Assembly: GCF_036345255.1 (NCBI RefSeq)
Contig: NZ_CP107783.1
Coordinates: forward strand, 8,177,001 to 8,241,000
Reading direction: 5' to 3'
Source: Streptomyces sp. NBC_00569
GTDB lineage: Bacteria; Actinomycetota; Actinomycetes; Streptomycetales; Streptomycetaceae
Length of the DNA: 64,000 nt
Under the pieces are notes generated by a model, which was not told the origin of the DNA, searched no databases, and was given only the letters and a program-made list of their open reading frames with translations. The translations under genes and the position numbers were made by a program. Position 1 is the stretch's first letter. The number at the start of each line of letters is the position of its first letter. Positions 16,019 to 24,486 of this stretch are shown here, piece after piece.

Positions 16019-18211
16019 TCAGAGCCGTGCGGCCACCTTGCGGGCGATACGGACGATGTCGCCCGAGGGCCGTGCGGAGTACCCCGGGTGGTCGCGGACC
16101 CAGCCGTCCTCAAGGGCGTACCAGTCGACCGGCCGCGGTGTCGTGCCGTCGGCCAGGGCGGCCGCGAGTCCGTCGAAATAGGTCCGCCAGCGCAGTGTGT
16201 AGAGGCCGCCGATCAGTCCGGCCCACTCGCGGTTCGCGTAGTCGTGCAGACCTCCGTCGTCGGCGCCCGAACGCGGGCCCCACACCGTCACCAGCGACAC
16301 CGCGTCGTACTCGAGACGGTCCCGCTCCTCGTCGTCGGCGCCCCACGCGCGCGCGTCGGCGATCCAGCGCCCGAGCAGATGCCGCGGCTGCGTGGCGACC
16401 GTCTCCTCCAGCAGCCCGAGCCATGTGAACCACTCACCCGTCAGCTCCTCGAACGCCGCGCGGTCCTTGGCGTCGTACGCGGCCTTGATCCGCGGCAGCA
16501 GGATGCGGCTGCGGTGCGAGATCGTCTGCCGGGTGACGTCCATCAGGTCGTAGGTGTACGCGGAGCTGCGGCGCAAGCCCGGTGCGACCGCGAGCAGTTC
16601 GGGCAGGGCGCGCGCGAACTCCTCGGGGTCGTACCGCAGCGCGCCCGGCGACCAGGACGCCCCGCTGGAGACGTCCAGATCGGGCCGGGCGCCGAACAGG
16701 CCGTCGTGGCCCTCGCTCCAGCTGTCCGCGCGCGTGGTGCCGTAGGCGGTGCGGCGCAGGACGTCCCAGGCGGCCACCGCGTGCGCGTCGTGCCCGCCGT
16801 AGCGCTGCACGGGCCACTGCTCGAACCAGCTCTTCAGCTCGACCGGGCCGTCCGTCCACGGCAGATCGCTGAAGAGGGCGAACGCGGCCGGATTGTTGTC
16901 GGCGCCCTCGGGCATGAGTGCGATGCCGTCCAGGGCACTGTTCTCCTTGGTGCGCCAACTCTCGTACGACGAGGCCCAGTCGGGGGTGTTGGCGCCCATC
17001 GTCGTATGGCCGCCGAAGTTCCAGATCGAGCCGAACGCGTACGGCGTGCCTGCCCAGTCCTTGTCGCGGTCGGTCACCGAGGGGAAACGGTCGGAGAGAC
17101 CGTCGACGATGAACATCTTCGAGCGGTCGACGGCGTCGAGGATGTCGCGGCGCGGGTTGGTCTGCCAGCCGAGGATGTTCCAGATCGCGCCGGGATGGGC
17201 GGTGCGCAGCGCCTCCTCGACCGCCTTGGCGGCCTCACCGACCGGCACGTCACCCGGCCTTCCGCCCTCGTGCAGCAGGTCGAGCTTGTACATGGCGGTG
17301 TCGCCGAGCAGTTCGCTCTGCACGCGGTAGAACGTTTCCGCGATCCTGGCGAAGTGCGGGTCGCGCGGGTCGAGCCAGTCGGGGCGCGTGAAGCCGACCC
17401 AATCGCCCTGGGGGACGGTGTGCGCACCCGGGTTCCGGTCGGCGAAGCCGGGCGGCACGGTGCCGAAGTAGCCGGGGAGCACCGGTGTCATGCCCAGTTC
17501 GCGGATCCGGCGGACGACTCTGCGGGCGAGCGCCGCACGCCGGTCGAGCAACTGAGGCGACACGGGGCCGCCGAACCCGGACATGTTCTGGAGCAGCCAC
17601 CACGGCTGGTGGGCCGGGCCCGCGATCCACGCGCGCATCTCGGCGTCGTGGTAACCGAATTGCTGGAACGTGCGGTGGTAGACGGTGTCGGCGCCGAGGT
17701 AGACGAGGACCTCGTTGAAGCCGTGCAGCGCGAGGACGTCGAGCTCGCGCTCCCAGTAGTCCCAGCCGTGGTACGGGCCTGTGTAGCCGTCGTTGGTGTC
17801 GTTGAAGGCGAACCGGTGGGCGACGTTCGCGCCGCGCCTCAGAGGTGCGGCGAGGCCGGGCAGCCGCGCCGGCAGGGACTCGGTCTGCTCGCCGTTCCAC
17901 GAGAAGTGCGCGTGGGCGTGGTGGCGGAGGTAGTGGTGGAAGCCCGTCAACTGCACGGCGGGCGTGGTGCCTTCGACGAGGATGCGGCCTCTGGACCCCG
18001 ACACCCGGAACGCGTCGCCCGTGCCGCCGGCAGGGTGGGGGACGGTGCGGAAGGTGACCTGGTCGTGGTGGCGCGGCAGCAGCCGGGCCAGTGCGTCGGC
18101 GGCCGGGGTGCGCGAATCCGCCGCGCTCTCGGCGGTGGCGGCGGGCGCGGACGCGGCGAGTGCGGCGGCGGAGCCGAGGGCGGTGAGCACGGTACGGCGA
18201 CCGAGGTTCAT
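16019..18211 (-). CDS. Tat-exported alpha-N-acetylglucosaminidase (GH89)
   Basis: A 730-residue homologue of human NAGLU, which removes terminal alpha-linked GlcNAc. The twin-arginine signal is at the N-terminus (NLGRRTVLTALGSAAALAA, then an Ala-rich cleavage region). An N-terminal small domain is followed by the family (beta/alpha)8 domain with HFSWNGEQ-, GFNEVLVYLGAD- and KLDLLHEGG-type segments, and a C-terminal helical domain. The Glu of LLHEGG is a candidate catalytic residue (inference from alignment memory). The ATG at 18211 follows GGAG; the frame extends only four codons further. A near-perfect DasR operator lies 20-35 bases upstream, so expression is probably tied to GlcNAc supply. 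Confidence 0.9.
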   Translation of the reverse strand: MNLGRRTVLTALGSAAALAASAPAATAESAADSRTPAADALARLLPRHHDQVTFRTVPHPAGGTGDAFRVSGSRGRILVEGTTPAVQLTGFHHYLRHHAHAHFSWNGEQTESLPARLPGLAAPLRRGANVAHRFAFNDTNDGYTGPYHGWDYWERELDVLALHGFNEVLVYLGADTVYHRTFQQFGYHDAEMRAWIAGPAHQPWWLLQNMSGFGGPVSPQLLDRRAALARRVVRRIRELGMTPVLPGYFGTVPPGFADRNPGAHTVPQGDWVGFTRPDWLDPRDPHFARIAETFYRVQSELLGDTAMYKLDLLHEGGRPGDVPVGEAAKAVEEALRTAHPGAIWNILGWQTNPRRDILDAVDRSKMFIVDGLSDRFPSVTDRDKDWAGTPYAFGSIWNFGGHTTMGANTPDWASSYESWRTKENSALDGIALMPEGADNNPAAFALFSDLPWTDGPVELKSWFEQWPVQRYGGHDAHAVAAWDVLRRTAYGTTRADSWSEGHDGLFGARPDLDVSSGASWSPGALRYDPEEFARALPELLAVAPGLRRSSAYTYDLMDVTRQTISHRSRILLPRIKAAYDAKDRAAFEELTGEWFTWLGLLEETVATQPRHLLGRWIADARAWGADDEERDRLEYDAVSLVTVWGPRSGADDGGLHDYANREWAGLIGGLYTLRWRTYFDGLAAALADGTTPRPVDWYALEDGWVRDHPGYSARPSGDIVRIARKVAARL

Positions 18212-18230
18212 GGAGCACTCCAAGCGCGTG

Positions 18231-18246
18231 AGTGGACTGGACCACT
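18231..18246. promoter_or_regulatory. DasR operator (dre) candidate
   Basis: AGTGGACTGGACCACT matches the DasR consensus AGTGGTCTAGACCACT at 14 of 16 positions, with the outer AGTGG and CCACT arms exactly conserved. It lies 19 bases upstream of the GH89 start codon on the minus strand. DasR is the GntR-family repressor of GlcNAc and chitin use in Streptomyces and is released by glucosamine 6-phosphate. Confidence 0.75.
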
Positions 18247-18305
18247 TGCGCCGGGGATCTTACGGAGGGCGGGGAGGGTTCGGTAGGGAGCGCGGGTAAG
18301 CGCTT

Positions 18306-18375
18306 GCCGGGTGCCGGGTGCCGGGTGCCGGGTGCCGGGTGCCGGGTGCCGGGTGCCGGGTGCCGGGTGCCGGGG
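18306..18375. repeat. tandem heptamer repeat (GCCGGGT), about 10 copies
   Basis: Nine exact copies of GCCGGGT run from 18306 to 18368 with a tenth variant copy (GCCGGGG) to 18375. The array lies in the 220-base gap between the end of the SWIM-protein gene and the start of the GH89 gene, upstream of the dre site as seen from GH89. Because seven is not a multiple of three the array cannot be part of a conserved reading frame in either gene. It has the look of a slippage-prone variable-number repeat. Confidence 0.95.
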
Positions 18376-18431
18376 GTTCGGGGGGCGGGCCGGGGTGGAC
18401 ACAGGGCGTGCCTGTTCACCCCGGCCGGACG

Positions 18432-19769
18432 TCACTCGTCCCCGGCGGCGGCCGACAGCGCCGCGGCCGGGTCGTGGGCGGCCGGGCCCGCCGGGAGCCA
18501 CCGGCCGCGGTTCTCGCGGAACGGCCACCAGCGACCGTCGCGGCCGAGACGGATCTGTGTGCCCGAGTCGGCGGCCGTCCACCGATTGCGGGTCGCCCGC
18601 AACGACGGGCCCTCCCCGGCGTCCCAGGCCGCGTCGACAGCGGTACGCGCGCGTGCCGCTGTCTCCGCGTCCGGCGTCCACTCGTCCTCCAGGACGGACA
18701 GGCCCGCGGTGCCTCCGTGTTCCCATGCCAGCGCGGCCGCCGCGAGCCCGTCGCCGTCCCGCCCCGACCTCTTTGCGAGCCGTGCCCCGATCCACGCCTC
18801 GGGGGCGCCCGCGGCCAGTTTGGCGGCGTCCTGATAGGTCATCAATTCCTCATCCGGTGCGCGGAGTTCGTGGCCGGGAGCCAGCGCATCCGTCAGCATC
18901 CGGTGCGCCTCGGCGGCCGCCCGCGCCCTGAGGAACTCCAGCGCCGCCACATCCGTCCCGGGGGGCGGCTCCGTCTCCGTGTCAAGGGACGGTACGGGCC
19001 CCGCCGCGGACGGCGCCGGGGAAGTGGCGGGCAGCGGCGGCAGTATGCTCCCCGCCGCGAAGGCCTCCGTGGCGTCGACGCCGTCCGCGTCCACCAGCCC
19101 CTCGTCGGCCTCCTCGTCTGCAGTCCCGGCCGAGGCGGACGCGACGCTGCGCACCTGGAGTTCGTCGAGCAGCACTCGCTCGCCACGCCCGCGCATCAGC
19201 AGCAGTACGAACGGATCCTGGTCGAGGAGACGGGCCAGCTGATAGCAGAGCGCGGCCGTGTGGGCGCAGTGGTCCCACGCGTCACACGCGCAGCGCGGCT
19301 CCAAGTCGCCGATTCCGGGCAGCAGTTCCACACCAGCCGCCGCCGCGTCCTCGACCAGGTGCGGCGGCATCTCACGGTCGAGCAGCGCCGCGATGTGCCC
19401 CGCCCGCTCGACCGCCATCCCGAGGAAGCGGTCCCACTCCTCCTCGCTCAGCTGTTGCAGGAGCACGTCGGCGCGGTACACGGCGCCGCCCCGGTCTCCG
19501 ACGACCGCGGTGACCCGCCCGGGCCGCACCGAGACCGCCCCCACGGACCCTGCGCGCGCGAGCCGGCGTCCCGCCTTCAGCTGCTGGAGGTCGAGAGCCG
19601 TGTCCTCCAGTGCCTTGAGCCAGGTCTGCCCCCACCACGACTGCGCGAAGCCGCGCCCCTGGACGGGCGCCAGCGCCGCGAAGACACGTTCCTCATCCGA
19701 TACGCCGGCCCTCTCGCTGTTGCCCTCGGTGTCGAACAGGTCGTCGTCGTACTCGTGACGGTCCGTCAT
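18432..19769 (-). CDS. SWIM zinc-finger domain protein
   Basis: A 445-residue protein with a SWIM zinc finger (CxCxnCxH): Cys160, Cys162, Cys168 and His170 in CACDAWDHCAH. The N-terminal segment contains FAQSWWGQTWLKALE, a recurrent sequence in SWIM proteins that accompany SNF2 helicases. The C-terminal half is Ala-rich and acidic with a Trp-rich end (GRDGRWWPFRENRGRWLPAG). The start ATG at 19769 overlaps the SNF2 stop as ATGA, so the two are translationally coupled. SWIM domains bind DNA or proteins; the molecular role of this pair is unknown. A DNA-repair or nucleic-acid-remodelling role is inference. Confidence 0.88.
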   Translation of the reverse strand: MTDRHEYDDDLFDTEGNSERAGVSDEERVFAALAPVQGRGFAQSWWGQTWLKALEDTALDLQQLKAGRRLARAGSVGAVSVRPGRVTAVVGDRGGAVYRADVLLQQLSEEEWDRFLGMAVERAGHIAALLDREMPPHLVEDAAAAGVELLPGIGDLEPRCACDAWDHCAHTAALCYQLARLLDQDPFVLLLMRGRGERVLLDELQVRSVASASAGTADEEADEGLVDADGVDATEAFAAGSILPPLPATSPAPSAAGPVPSLDTETEPPPGTDVAALEFLRARAAAEAHRMLTDALAPGHELRAPDEELMTYQDAAKLAAGAPEAWIGARLAKRSGRDGDGLAAAALAWEHGGTAGLSVLEDEWTPDAETAARARTAVDAAWDAGEGPSLRATRNRWTAADSGTQIRLGRDGRWWPFRENRGRWLPAGPAAHDPAAALSAAAGDE

Positions 19770-22636
19770 CGTGCGCCCCCTCGCAGCTCGACCAGATCGG
19801 CCAGTTCGGAATCGGTCAGTTCGGTCAGGGCCGCCTCGCCGGACCCGAGCACCGCGTCGGCCAACTCCCGCTTGCGGACCAGCATGTCGGCGATCCGGTC
19901 CTCGATCGTCCCCTCCGCGATCAGGCGGTGGACCTGCACCGGCCTGTTCTGCCCGATCCGGTACGCGCGGTCCGTCGCCTGCGCCTCGACGGCGGGGTTC
20001 CACCAGCGGTCGTAGTGCACGACATGCTCGGCGCGGGTGAGGTTGAGGCCCGTACCCGCTGCCTTCAGGGAAAGCAGGAAGACCGGCACCTCGCCCTCCT
20101 GGAAGCGCCCCACCATCGCCTCGCGCGCGGCGATGGGCGTGCCGCCGTGGAGGAACTGCGAGGGCACGCCGCGAGCTGCCAGATGCTGCTCGATCAGGCG
20201 CCCCATCTGTACGTACTGCGTGAAGACCAGGACACTCGCGTCCTCGGAGAGGATGGTGTCGAGCAGTTCGTCGAGCAGCTCCAGCTTGCCGGAGCGGCCG
20301 GGGATGCGCGGCGCTTCCTCCTTGAGGAACTGGGCCGGGTGGTTGCAGATCTGCTTGAGACCCGTGAGGAGTTTGACGATCAGTCCGCGGCGGGCGATGC
20401 CGTCCGCTCCGGAGATCTCGGCGAGCGTCTCGCGTACCACGGCCTCGTAGAGCCCCGTCTGCTCGGTGGTGAGGGACACGGCGCGGTCGGTCTCGGTCTT
20501 CGGCGGGAGCTCGGGCGCGATGCCGGGGTCCGACTTGCGGCGTCTGAGCAGGAAGGGACGCACCAGTTGGGACAGGCGCTGGGCGGCGGCTGGGTCCTTG
20601 CCCTCCTCCACCGCGCGCGCGTAACGCGTGCGGAACGTGCCGAGCTTCCCGAGCAGCCCCGGGGTCGCCCAGTCGAGGATCGCCCACAGCTCGGACAGGT
20701 TGTTCTCCACGGGGGTGCCGGTGAGCGCCACGCGCGCGCGGGCACCGATCGTCCGGAGCTCCTTCGCGGTCGCCGAGTGCGGGTTCTTGACGTGCTGTGC
20801 CTCGTCGGTGACGACCATGCCCCAGTCGACGCCAGCGAGTTGCGCGGCGTCGAGCCGCATCGTGCCGTACGTGGTGAGCACGAACTCGCCGGCGGCGAGG
20901 TCGTCCAGGCTGCGGCGCCCGCCGTGGAAGCGGCGCACGGGGGTGCCGGGCGCGAACTTCTCGATCTCGCGCTGCCAGTTGCCCATGAGAGACGTGGGAC
21001 AGACGACGAGGGTCGGGGCGGCGGTCTCCGGTGCGGTCTGCCGGTGCAGGTGGAGGGCGATCAGCGTGATCGTCTTGCCCAGGCCCATGTCGTCGGCGAG
21101 GCAGGCACCGAGGCCGAGGGACGTCATCCGGGCCAGCCAGTTCAGGCCGCGCAGCTGGTAGTCGCGCAGGTCGGCGGACAGCGCGGCGGGCTGTCCGACG
21201 GGCTCCATGCCCTCCGGGTCGGCGAGCCGCTCCCGCAGCTCCGCGAGCCAACCCGTCGGGTGGACGTCGACGCGGCGGCCGTCGACCTCCGTGGAGCCCG
21301 TCAGGACCGCGCCGAGCGCGTCGATCGGCGTGACCTTGCGGTCCTGGTGCTCGCGGGCGCGCCGGGCCTCCTCGGGATCGATGAGGACCCACTGGTCGCG
21401 CAGCCTGACCACGGGACGGTTGGCCTCGGCGAGCCGGTCGAGCTCCTCCCGGCTCAGCTCCTGGTCGCCCAGCGCGAAGCGCCAGTTGAACGCGAGGAGC
21501 GCGTCCGCCGCGAGGAACGACGGGATGTCCCTCCGGAGCCGGTCCGGGTCCTTCCCTCCGGGTGGCCTCTCGTCCGGAGGGCCGATGACCGCGCGTGCGC
21601 TCAGCCGGCGCGCCAACTGCCGGGGCCAGTGCACGTCGACGCCCGCCGCCGCGAGGGCCCGCGCACCGGCGCCGAGCAGGTCGGTGATCTCCTCGTCCGC
21701 GAGATCCAGCGTGTCAGGGACGGCCGCCGAGAGCAGCGGCGTGAGGGGGGCCCAGGCGCGTGCTGCGCGCCGCAGCGCGAGCAGGGCGTCCATGCGGGCC
21801 CGCGGCCCGAACGCTTTGGCCGAAGCGCCCGGTGCCGCCCAGACCTCGCCGGCGTCGGCGACCAGCGCGGGGTCGCTGACGCTGTGCATCTGGAGCACGG
21901 CGCGGAAGGCGACGTGCTTCTCGTCCGCGGCTCCCGTCAGGTCCCGGTCGAGGCCCGGCACCTCGACGCGCAGCGAGATCCGCACGCCCGCGTCGTGTCC
22001 CGCGGCGACATCGGCGGCCCACGCGCGATGGTCGGGCACCTGCTGCGGTTCGGTCGCGGCGAAGGGCCGCGCGCCCGCCGCGAGGCTCGCCGCGGGCGAG
22101 CGGGGCAGGGTGTCGGCGACGGCGTCGAGGAAGGCGCGCAGCAGTGCCTCGGGCGCGGGGAGGCGCAGCGGACCCGGTCCGTCCAGGGGTGTCGCGTGGG
22201 CCTCGGGCGGCATAGCGGCGGCCAGTTCACCGACCCGCGCCAGGTCCTCGGCCCGTAGCGGGCCCGCGCGCCAGGCGTCGTGATCGGTCGGCGTGAGCCC
22301 GGGCAGCAGCAGGCCGCGCGCCGCGAACTGGAGGGCGAGCACGGAGGCGGCGCCCCAGAAGACGGCGGTCGGGTGCGCCTGCGCGGTGGCACGCGCGCGC
22401 GTGAGGACCGGCAGCGCGGCGCGTACGGGCAGCAGGACGGCGGGGACGGACTCGCGCTCCGCACCGGTGTCTCCGGGCACGGCGAGGCTCAACTCCTCGG
22501 GCGTGCCGGCCTCGGTGTGCGGAGGCCGTTCGCCGTCGGGGCGCCAGAAGGCGACTCGTCCTTCGCGTGCCGGGTCACCGGGCACGAAGACAGCGCAGCA
22601 GCGGACCAGTTCGGAGATCTCGGGGAGTGTTGCCAC
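19766..22636 (-). CDS. SNF2-family DNA helicase/translocase
   Basis: An approximately 956-residue Swi2/Snf2 ATPase. The N-terminal 400 residues are a bacterial-specific region, followed by helicase motifs I (DDMGLGKT, Lys521), II (DEAQ, from about 611), III (LTGTPVENNLSELWAILDW) and the C-terminal motifs V-VI (SLKAAGTGLNLT, ATDRAYRIGQNRPVQVHR). It probably uses ATP to move along double-stranded DNA. The start is uncertain: GTG 22636 (MATLPEISELVRCC) is chosen, but the frame stays open to GTG 22750; neither has a good ribosome binding site. Coupled by ATGA to the SWIM-protein gene. Divergent from the desaturase gene. Confidence 0.9.
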   Translation of the reverse strand: MATLPEISELVRCCAVFVPGDPAREGRVAFWRPDGERPPHTEAGTPEELSLAVPGDTGAERESVPAVLLPVRAALPVLTRARATAQAHPTAVFWGAASVLALQFAARGLLLPGLTPTDHDAWRAGPLRAEDLARVGELAAAMPPEAHATPLDGPGPLRLPAPEALLRAFLDAVADTLPRSPAASLAAGARPFAATEPQQVPDHRAWAADVAAGHDAGVRISLRVEVPGLDRDLTGAADEKHVAFRAVLQMHSVSDPALVADAGEVWAAPGASAKAFGPRARMDALLALRRAARAWAPLTPLLSAAVPDTLDLADEEITDLLGAGARALAAAGVDVHWPRQLARRLSARAVIGPPDERPPGGKDPDRLRRDIPSFLAADALLAFNWRFALGDQELSREELDRLAEANRPVVRLRDQWVLIDPEEARRAREHQDRKVTPIDALGAVLTGSTEVDGRRVDVHPTGWLAELRERLADPEGMEPVGQPAALSADLRDYQLRGLNWLARMTSLGLGACLADDMGLGKTITLIALHLHRQTAPETAAPTLVVCPTSLMGNWQREIEKFAPGTPVRRFHGGRRSLDDLAAGEFVLTTYGTMRLDAAQLAGVDWGMVVTDEAQHVKNPHSATAKELRTIGARARVALTGTPVENNLSELWAILDWATPGLLGKLGTFRTRYARAVEEGKDPAAAQRLSQLVRPFLLRRRKSDPGIAPELPPKTETDRAVSLTTEQTGLYEAVVRETLAEISGADGIARRGLIVKLLTGLKQICNHPAQFLKEEAPRIPGRSGKLELLDELLDTILSEDASVLVFTQYVQMGRLIEQHLAARGVPSQFLHGGTPIAAREAMVGRFQEGEVPVFLLSLKAAGTGLNLTRAEHVVHYDRWWNPAVEAQATDRAYRIGQNRPVQVHRLIAEGTIEDRIADMLVRKRELADAVLGSGEAALTELTDSELADLVELRGGAR

Positions 22637-22955
22637 GGGACGCCTGTGGGCAGCGATGACGTATTCCTCAAATTTGACTACCGGGCGGAATCGCCGAGGG
22701 TACCCCAAGACTCCGACCGGTGTGCCGCATCCCAGGGTGACGCCGGTCACTCCTGCTCGAAGGGGTGTGGCTAGCCCCCCTTCGGGGGCGGTGCTACCCC
22801 CGCGCCCGGTCGGGTGGTGGCCGCATGGTGCCCAAGGCCGCCGATTTCTAGCTTTGTTGAGGTCGGGCCGTCACGTGAGCAGGGCGTCCGGACAGTACGC
22901 CTTTCCCTTCCCCCTGCCACTCCCACCGCCATGCCCAGAGACCGGAGACCTCGCC
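22637..22955. other. intergenic region between the SNF2 and desaturase genes
   Basis: A 319-base gap between divergent genes. It may include up to 114 bases of extra SNF2 coding sequence (to 22750). A small CCCC-TTCG-GGGG type hairpin lies near 22775-22789. The AT-richer patch TTTCTAGCTTTGTTGAGG (near 22848-22865) is the best place for the desaturase promoter. I see no other gene here. Confidence 0.4.
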
Positions 22956-24011
22956 ATGACCCTGGCCGTCGAACCCGTAGTGGACCATTCCTCAGGAGCG
23001 GCCGGGGCGCAGCCGCAAGGTAGCGAGTTCACGCCGTTGCTGCGCACCGTCAAGAGCCAGGATCTCCTGGAGCGGCGCACCGGCTGGTACGTGCGCAACA
23101 TCGCGTTGAACGCCCTGTCCCTCGCCGCCGTCGGCACGGGCATGGCCCTCATCGGCGGTTCCTGGTGGGTCCTCGCGCTCGCGCCGGTCCTCGCGGTGCT
23201 CTGCGCGCGCACCGCCTTCGTGGGGCACGACGCCGGCCACGCGCAGATCACCGGAAACCGCGCGGTGAGCCGGGTCATCGGGCTCATCCACGGCAATCTC
23301 CTGCTCGGCATGAGCTACAGCTGGTGGAACGACAAGCACAACCGGCACCACGCCAACCCCAACCACATCGACAAGGACCCCGATGTGGCCGCCGACGTCC
23401 TCGTCTTCACGAGCAAGCAGGCCGCGACCCGCTCCGGCTTCCGCCGCTGGCTCACCCGCAACCAGGCCTGGCTGTTCTTCCCGCTGACCCTTCTGGAGGG
23501 CCTCGCCGTGAAGCTCTACGGCTTCCAGGACCTGCGCCGCCAGCCCCCGCGCGAGCGTGCCGTGGAGGGAATGCTCCTCATCGCGCACGTCATCGGCTAC
23601 GTGACCCTGCTCCTGACCACCATGCCGCTCGGTCATGCCCTCGCCTTCGCGGCGATCCACCAGGCACTGTTCGGCCTGCACCTCGGTATGGCCTTCGCGC
23701 CGAACCACAAGGGCATGGAGATGCCCGACCCGGACGGCGAACGCTGGGGTCATCTGCGCCGACAGGTCCTCACCTCCCGCAACATCAAGGGTGGAGCACT
23801 GACCGACTGGTTCCTCGGCGGCCTCAACTACCAGATCGAGCACCACCTCTTCCCGAGCATGCCCCGCCCTCATCTGCGCCTGGCCCAGCCCCTCGTCAAG
23901 ACCCACTGCCGCGACCTGGGCATCCCCTTCACCGAGACCGGGCTCGTCGACTCCTACCGGCAGGCCCTGCGCCACATGTACGAGGTCGGGGAGCCGCTGC
24001 GCATGGAGTGA
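22956..24011 (+). CDS. membrane fatty-acid (acyl-lipid) desaturase
   Basis: A 351-residue di-iron membrane desaturase. The three histidine clusters are HDAGH (91-95), HNRHH (128-132) and QIEHH (293-297), with hydrophobic helices between (WWVLALAPVLAVLC, LIAHVIGYVTLLLTTMPLG). The third box has Gln in the first position (QxxHH), as in front-end desaturases, rather than HxxHH. The ATG at 22956 follows GGAGA; the longer open frame overlaps the divergent gene. It introduces a double bond into membrane acyl chains, probably using ferredoxin; regiospecificity is not visible. A strong terminator follows. Confidence 0.92.
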   Translation: MTLAVEPVVDHSSGAAGAQPQGSEFTPLLRTVKSQDLLERRTGWYVRNIALNALSLAAVGTGMALIGGSWWVLALAPVLAVLCARTAFVGHDAGHAQITGNRAVSRVIGLIHGNLLLGMSYSWWNDKHNRHHANPNHIDKDPDVAADVLVFTSKQAATRSGFRRWLTRNQAWLFFPLTLLEGLAVKLYGFQDLRRQPPRERAVEGMLLIAHVIGYVTLLLTTMPLGHALAFAAIHQALFGLHLGMAFAPNHKGMEMPDPDGERWGHLRRQVLTSRNIKGGALTDWFLGGLNYQIEHHLFPSMPRPHLRLAQPLVKTHCRDLGIPFTETGLVDSYRQALRHMYEVGEPLRME

Positions 24012-24047
24012 GGCACTGTGCGGGTGGGCCGGTCGCCCCCCTGTGCA

Positions 24048-24085
24048 GCCCTGAGCCCCGGGTTTCCTCGCCCGGGGCTCAGGGC
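24048..24085 (+). terminator. terminator hairpin after the desaturase gene
   Basis: A 15-bp perfect stem (GCCCTGAGCCCCGGG at 24048-24062 with its complement at 24071-24085) and an 8-base loop, 36 bases after the desaturase stop. Confidence 0.85.
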
Positions 24086-24147
24086 GTGCGCCCTGGCTGG
24101 GGTCACGCAGGGATCAGGGGTGCGAGTCCTCCGGAACTGCGCGAGGC

Positions 24148-24188
24148 TCAGGGATGCGTCAGGGTGGCGGCTCAGGGGTGTCTCAGGG
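24148..24188 (+). promoter_or_regulatory. four TCAGGG direct repeats at 11/13/11-base spacing
   Basis: TCAGGG occurs at 24148, 24159, 24172 and 24183 on the plus strand, three of the four as CTCAGGG, with one more at 24114. Spacing close to one helical turn is how OmpR-family response regulators and SARPs read tandem sites. The array lies 107-147 bases upstream of the small membrane-protein gene that starts at 24295. I cannot name the regulator. Confidence 0.55.
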
Positions 24189-24294
24189 TCGTGAACAGGA
24201 ACCGCCCGGGCCGCGAGTCCGTTTCAGAGAGTAGAGGCGGGGGCCCGCCTCTCATGGCGAGGGCGGTTCGCTGCCCCCGAAGGAGGCGACGGAG

Positions 24295-24477
24295 ATGTCG
24301 AGGAACGCGAAGATCGCCGCAGGAGGTGTGGCGGCCGGACTCATCCTGTTGATCTGGCTGCCCTGGTGGGCGTCACTCCTGATCGTGCTCGGGGTGCCGG
24401 CGGCGGCCTACCTGGCGCTGGACCCCTCCCAGCGGCGCAGGCTCCGCCGCGTCTCACGCAGGGAGATCGGCCGCTGA
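24295..24477 (+). CDS. small membrane protein, 60 residues, unknown function
   Basis: A 60-residue protein with a hydrophobic stretch (AAGGVAAGLILLIWLPWWASLLIVLGVPAAAYLAL) that is long enough for two tight helices around WLPWW, and a strongly basic C-terminal tail (SQRRRLRRVSRREIGR) that should stay in the cytoplasm. The ATG at 24295 has AGGAGG at 24281-24286. It is convergent with the downstream esterase gene (9 bases between stops). The CTCAGGG direct repeats upstream suggest control by a two-component regulator, possibly in envelope stress (inference). I do not recognise a characterised family. Confidence 0.8.
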   Translation: MSRNAKIAAGGVAAGLILLIWLPWWASLLIVLGVPAAAYLALDPSQRRRLRRVSRREIGR

Positions 24478-24486
24478 CCGACGGTG

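Noticed and set aside
18306..18375. CRISPR-like array
   Set aside because: The repeats are contiguous heptamers without spacers, so this is a simple tandem repeat.
22690..22750. Extra N-terminal part of the SNF2 protein up to GTG 22750
   Set aside because: No ribosome binding site of good spacing and no family-like sequence; kept as an alternative start rather than the main call.
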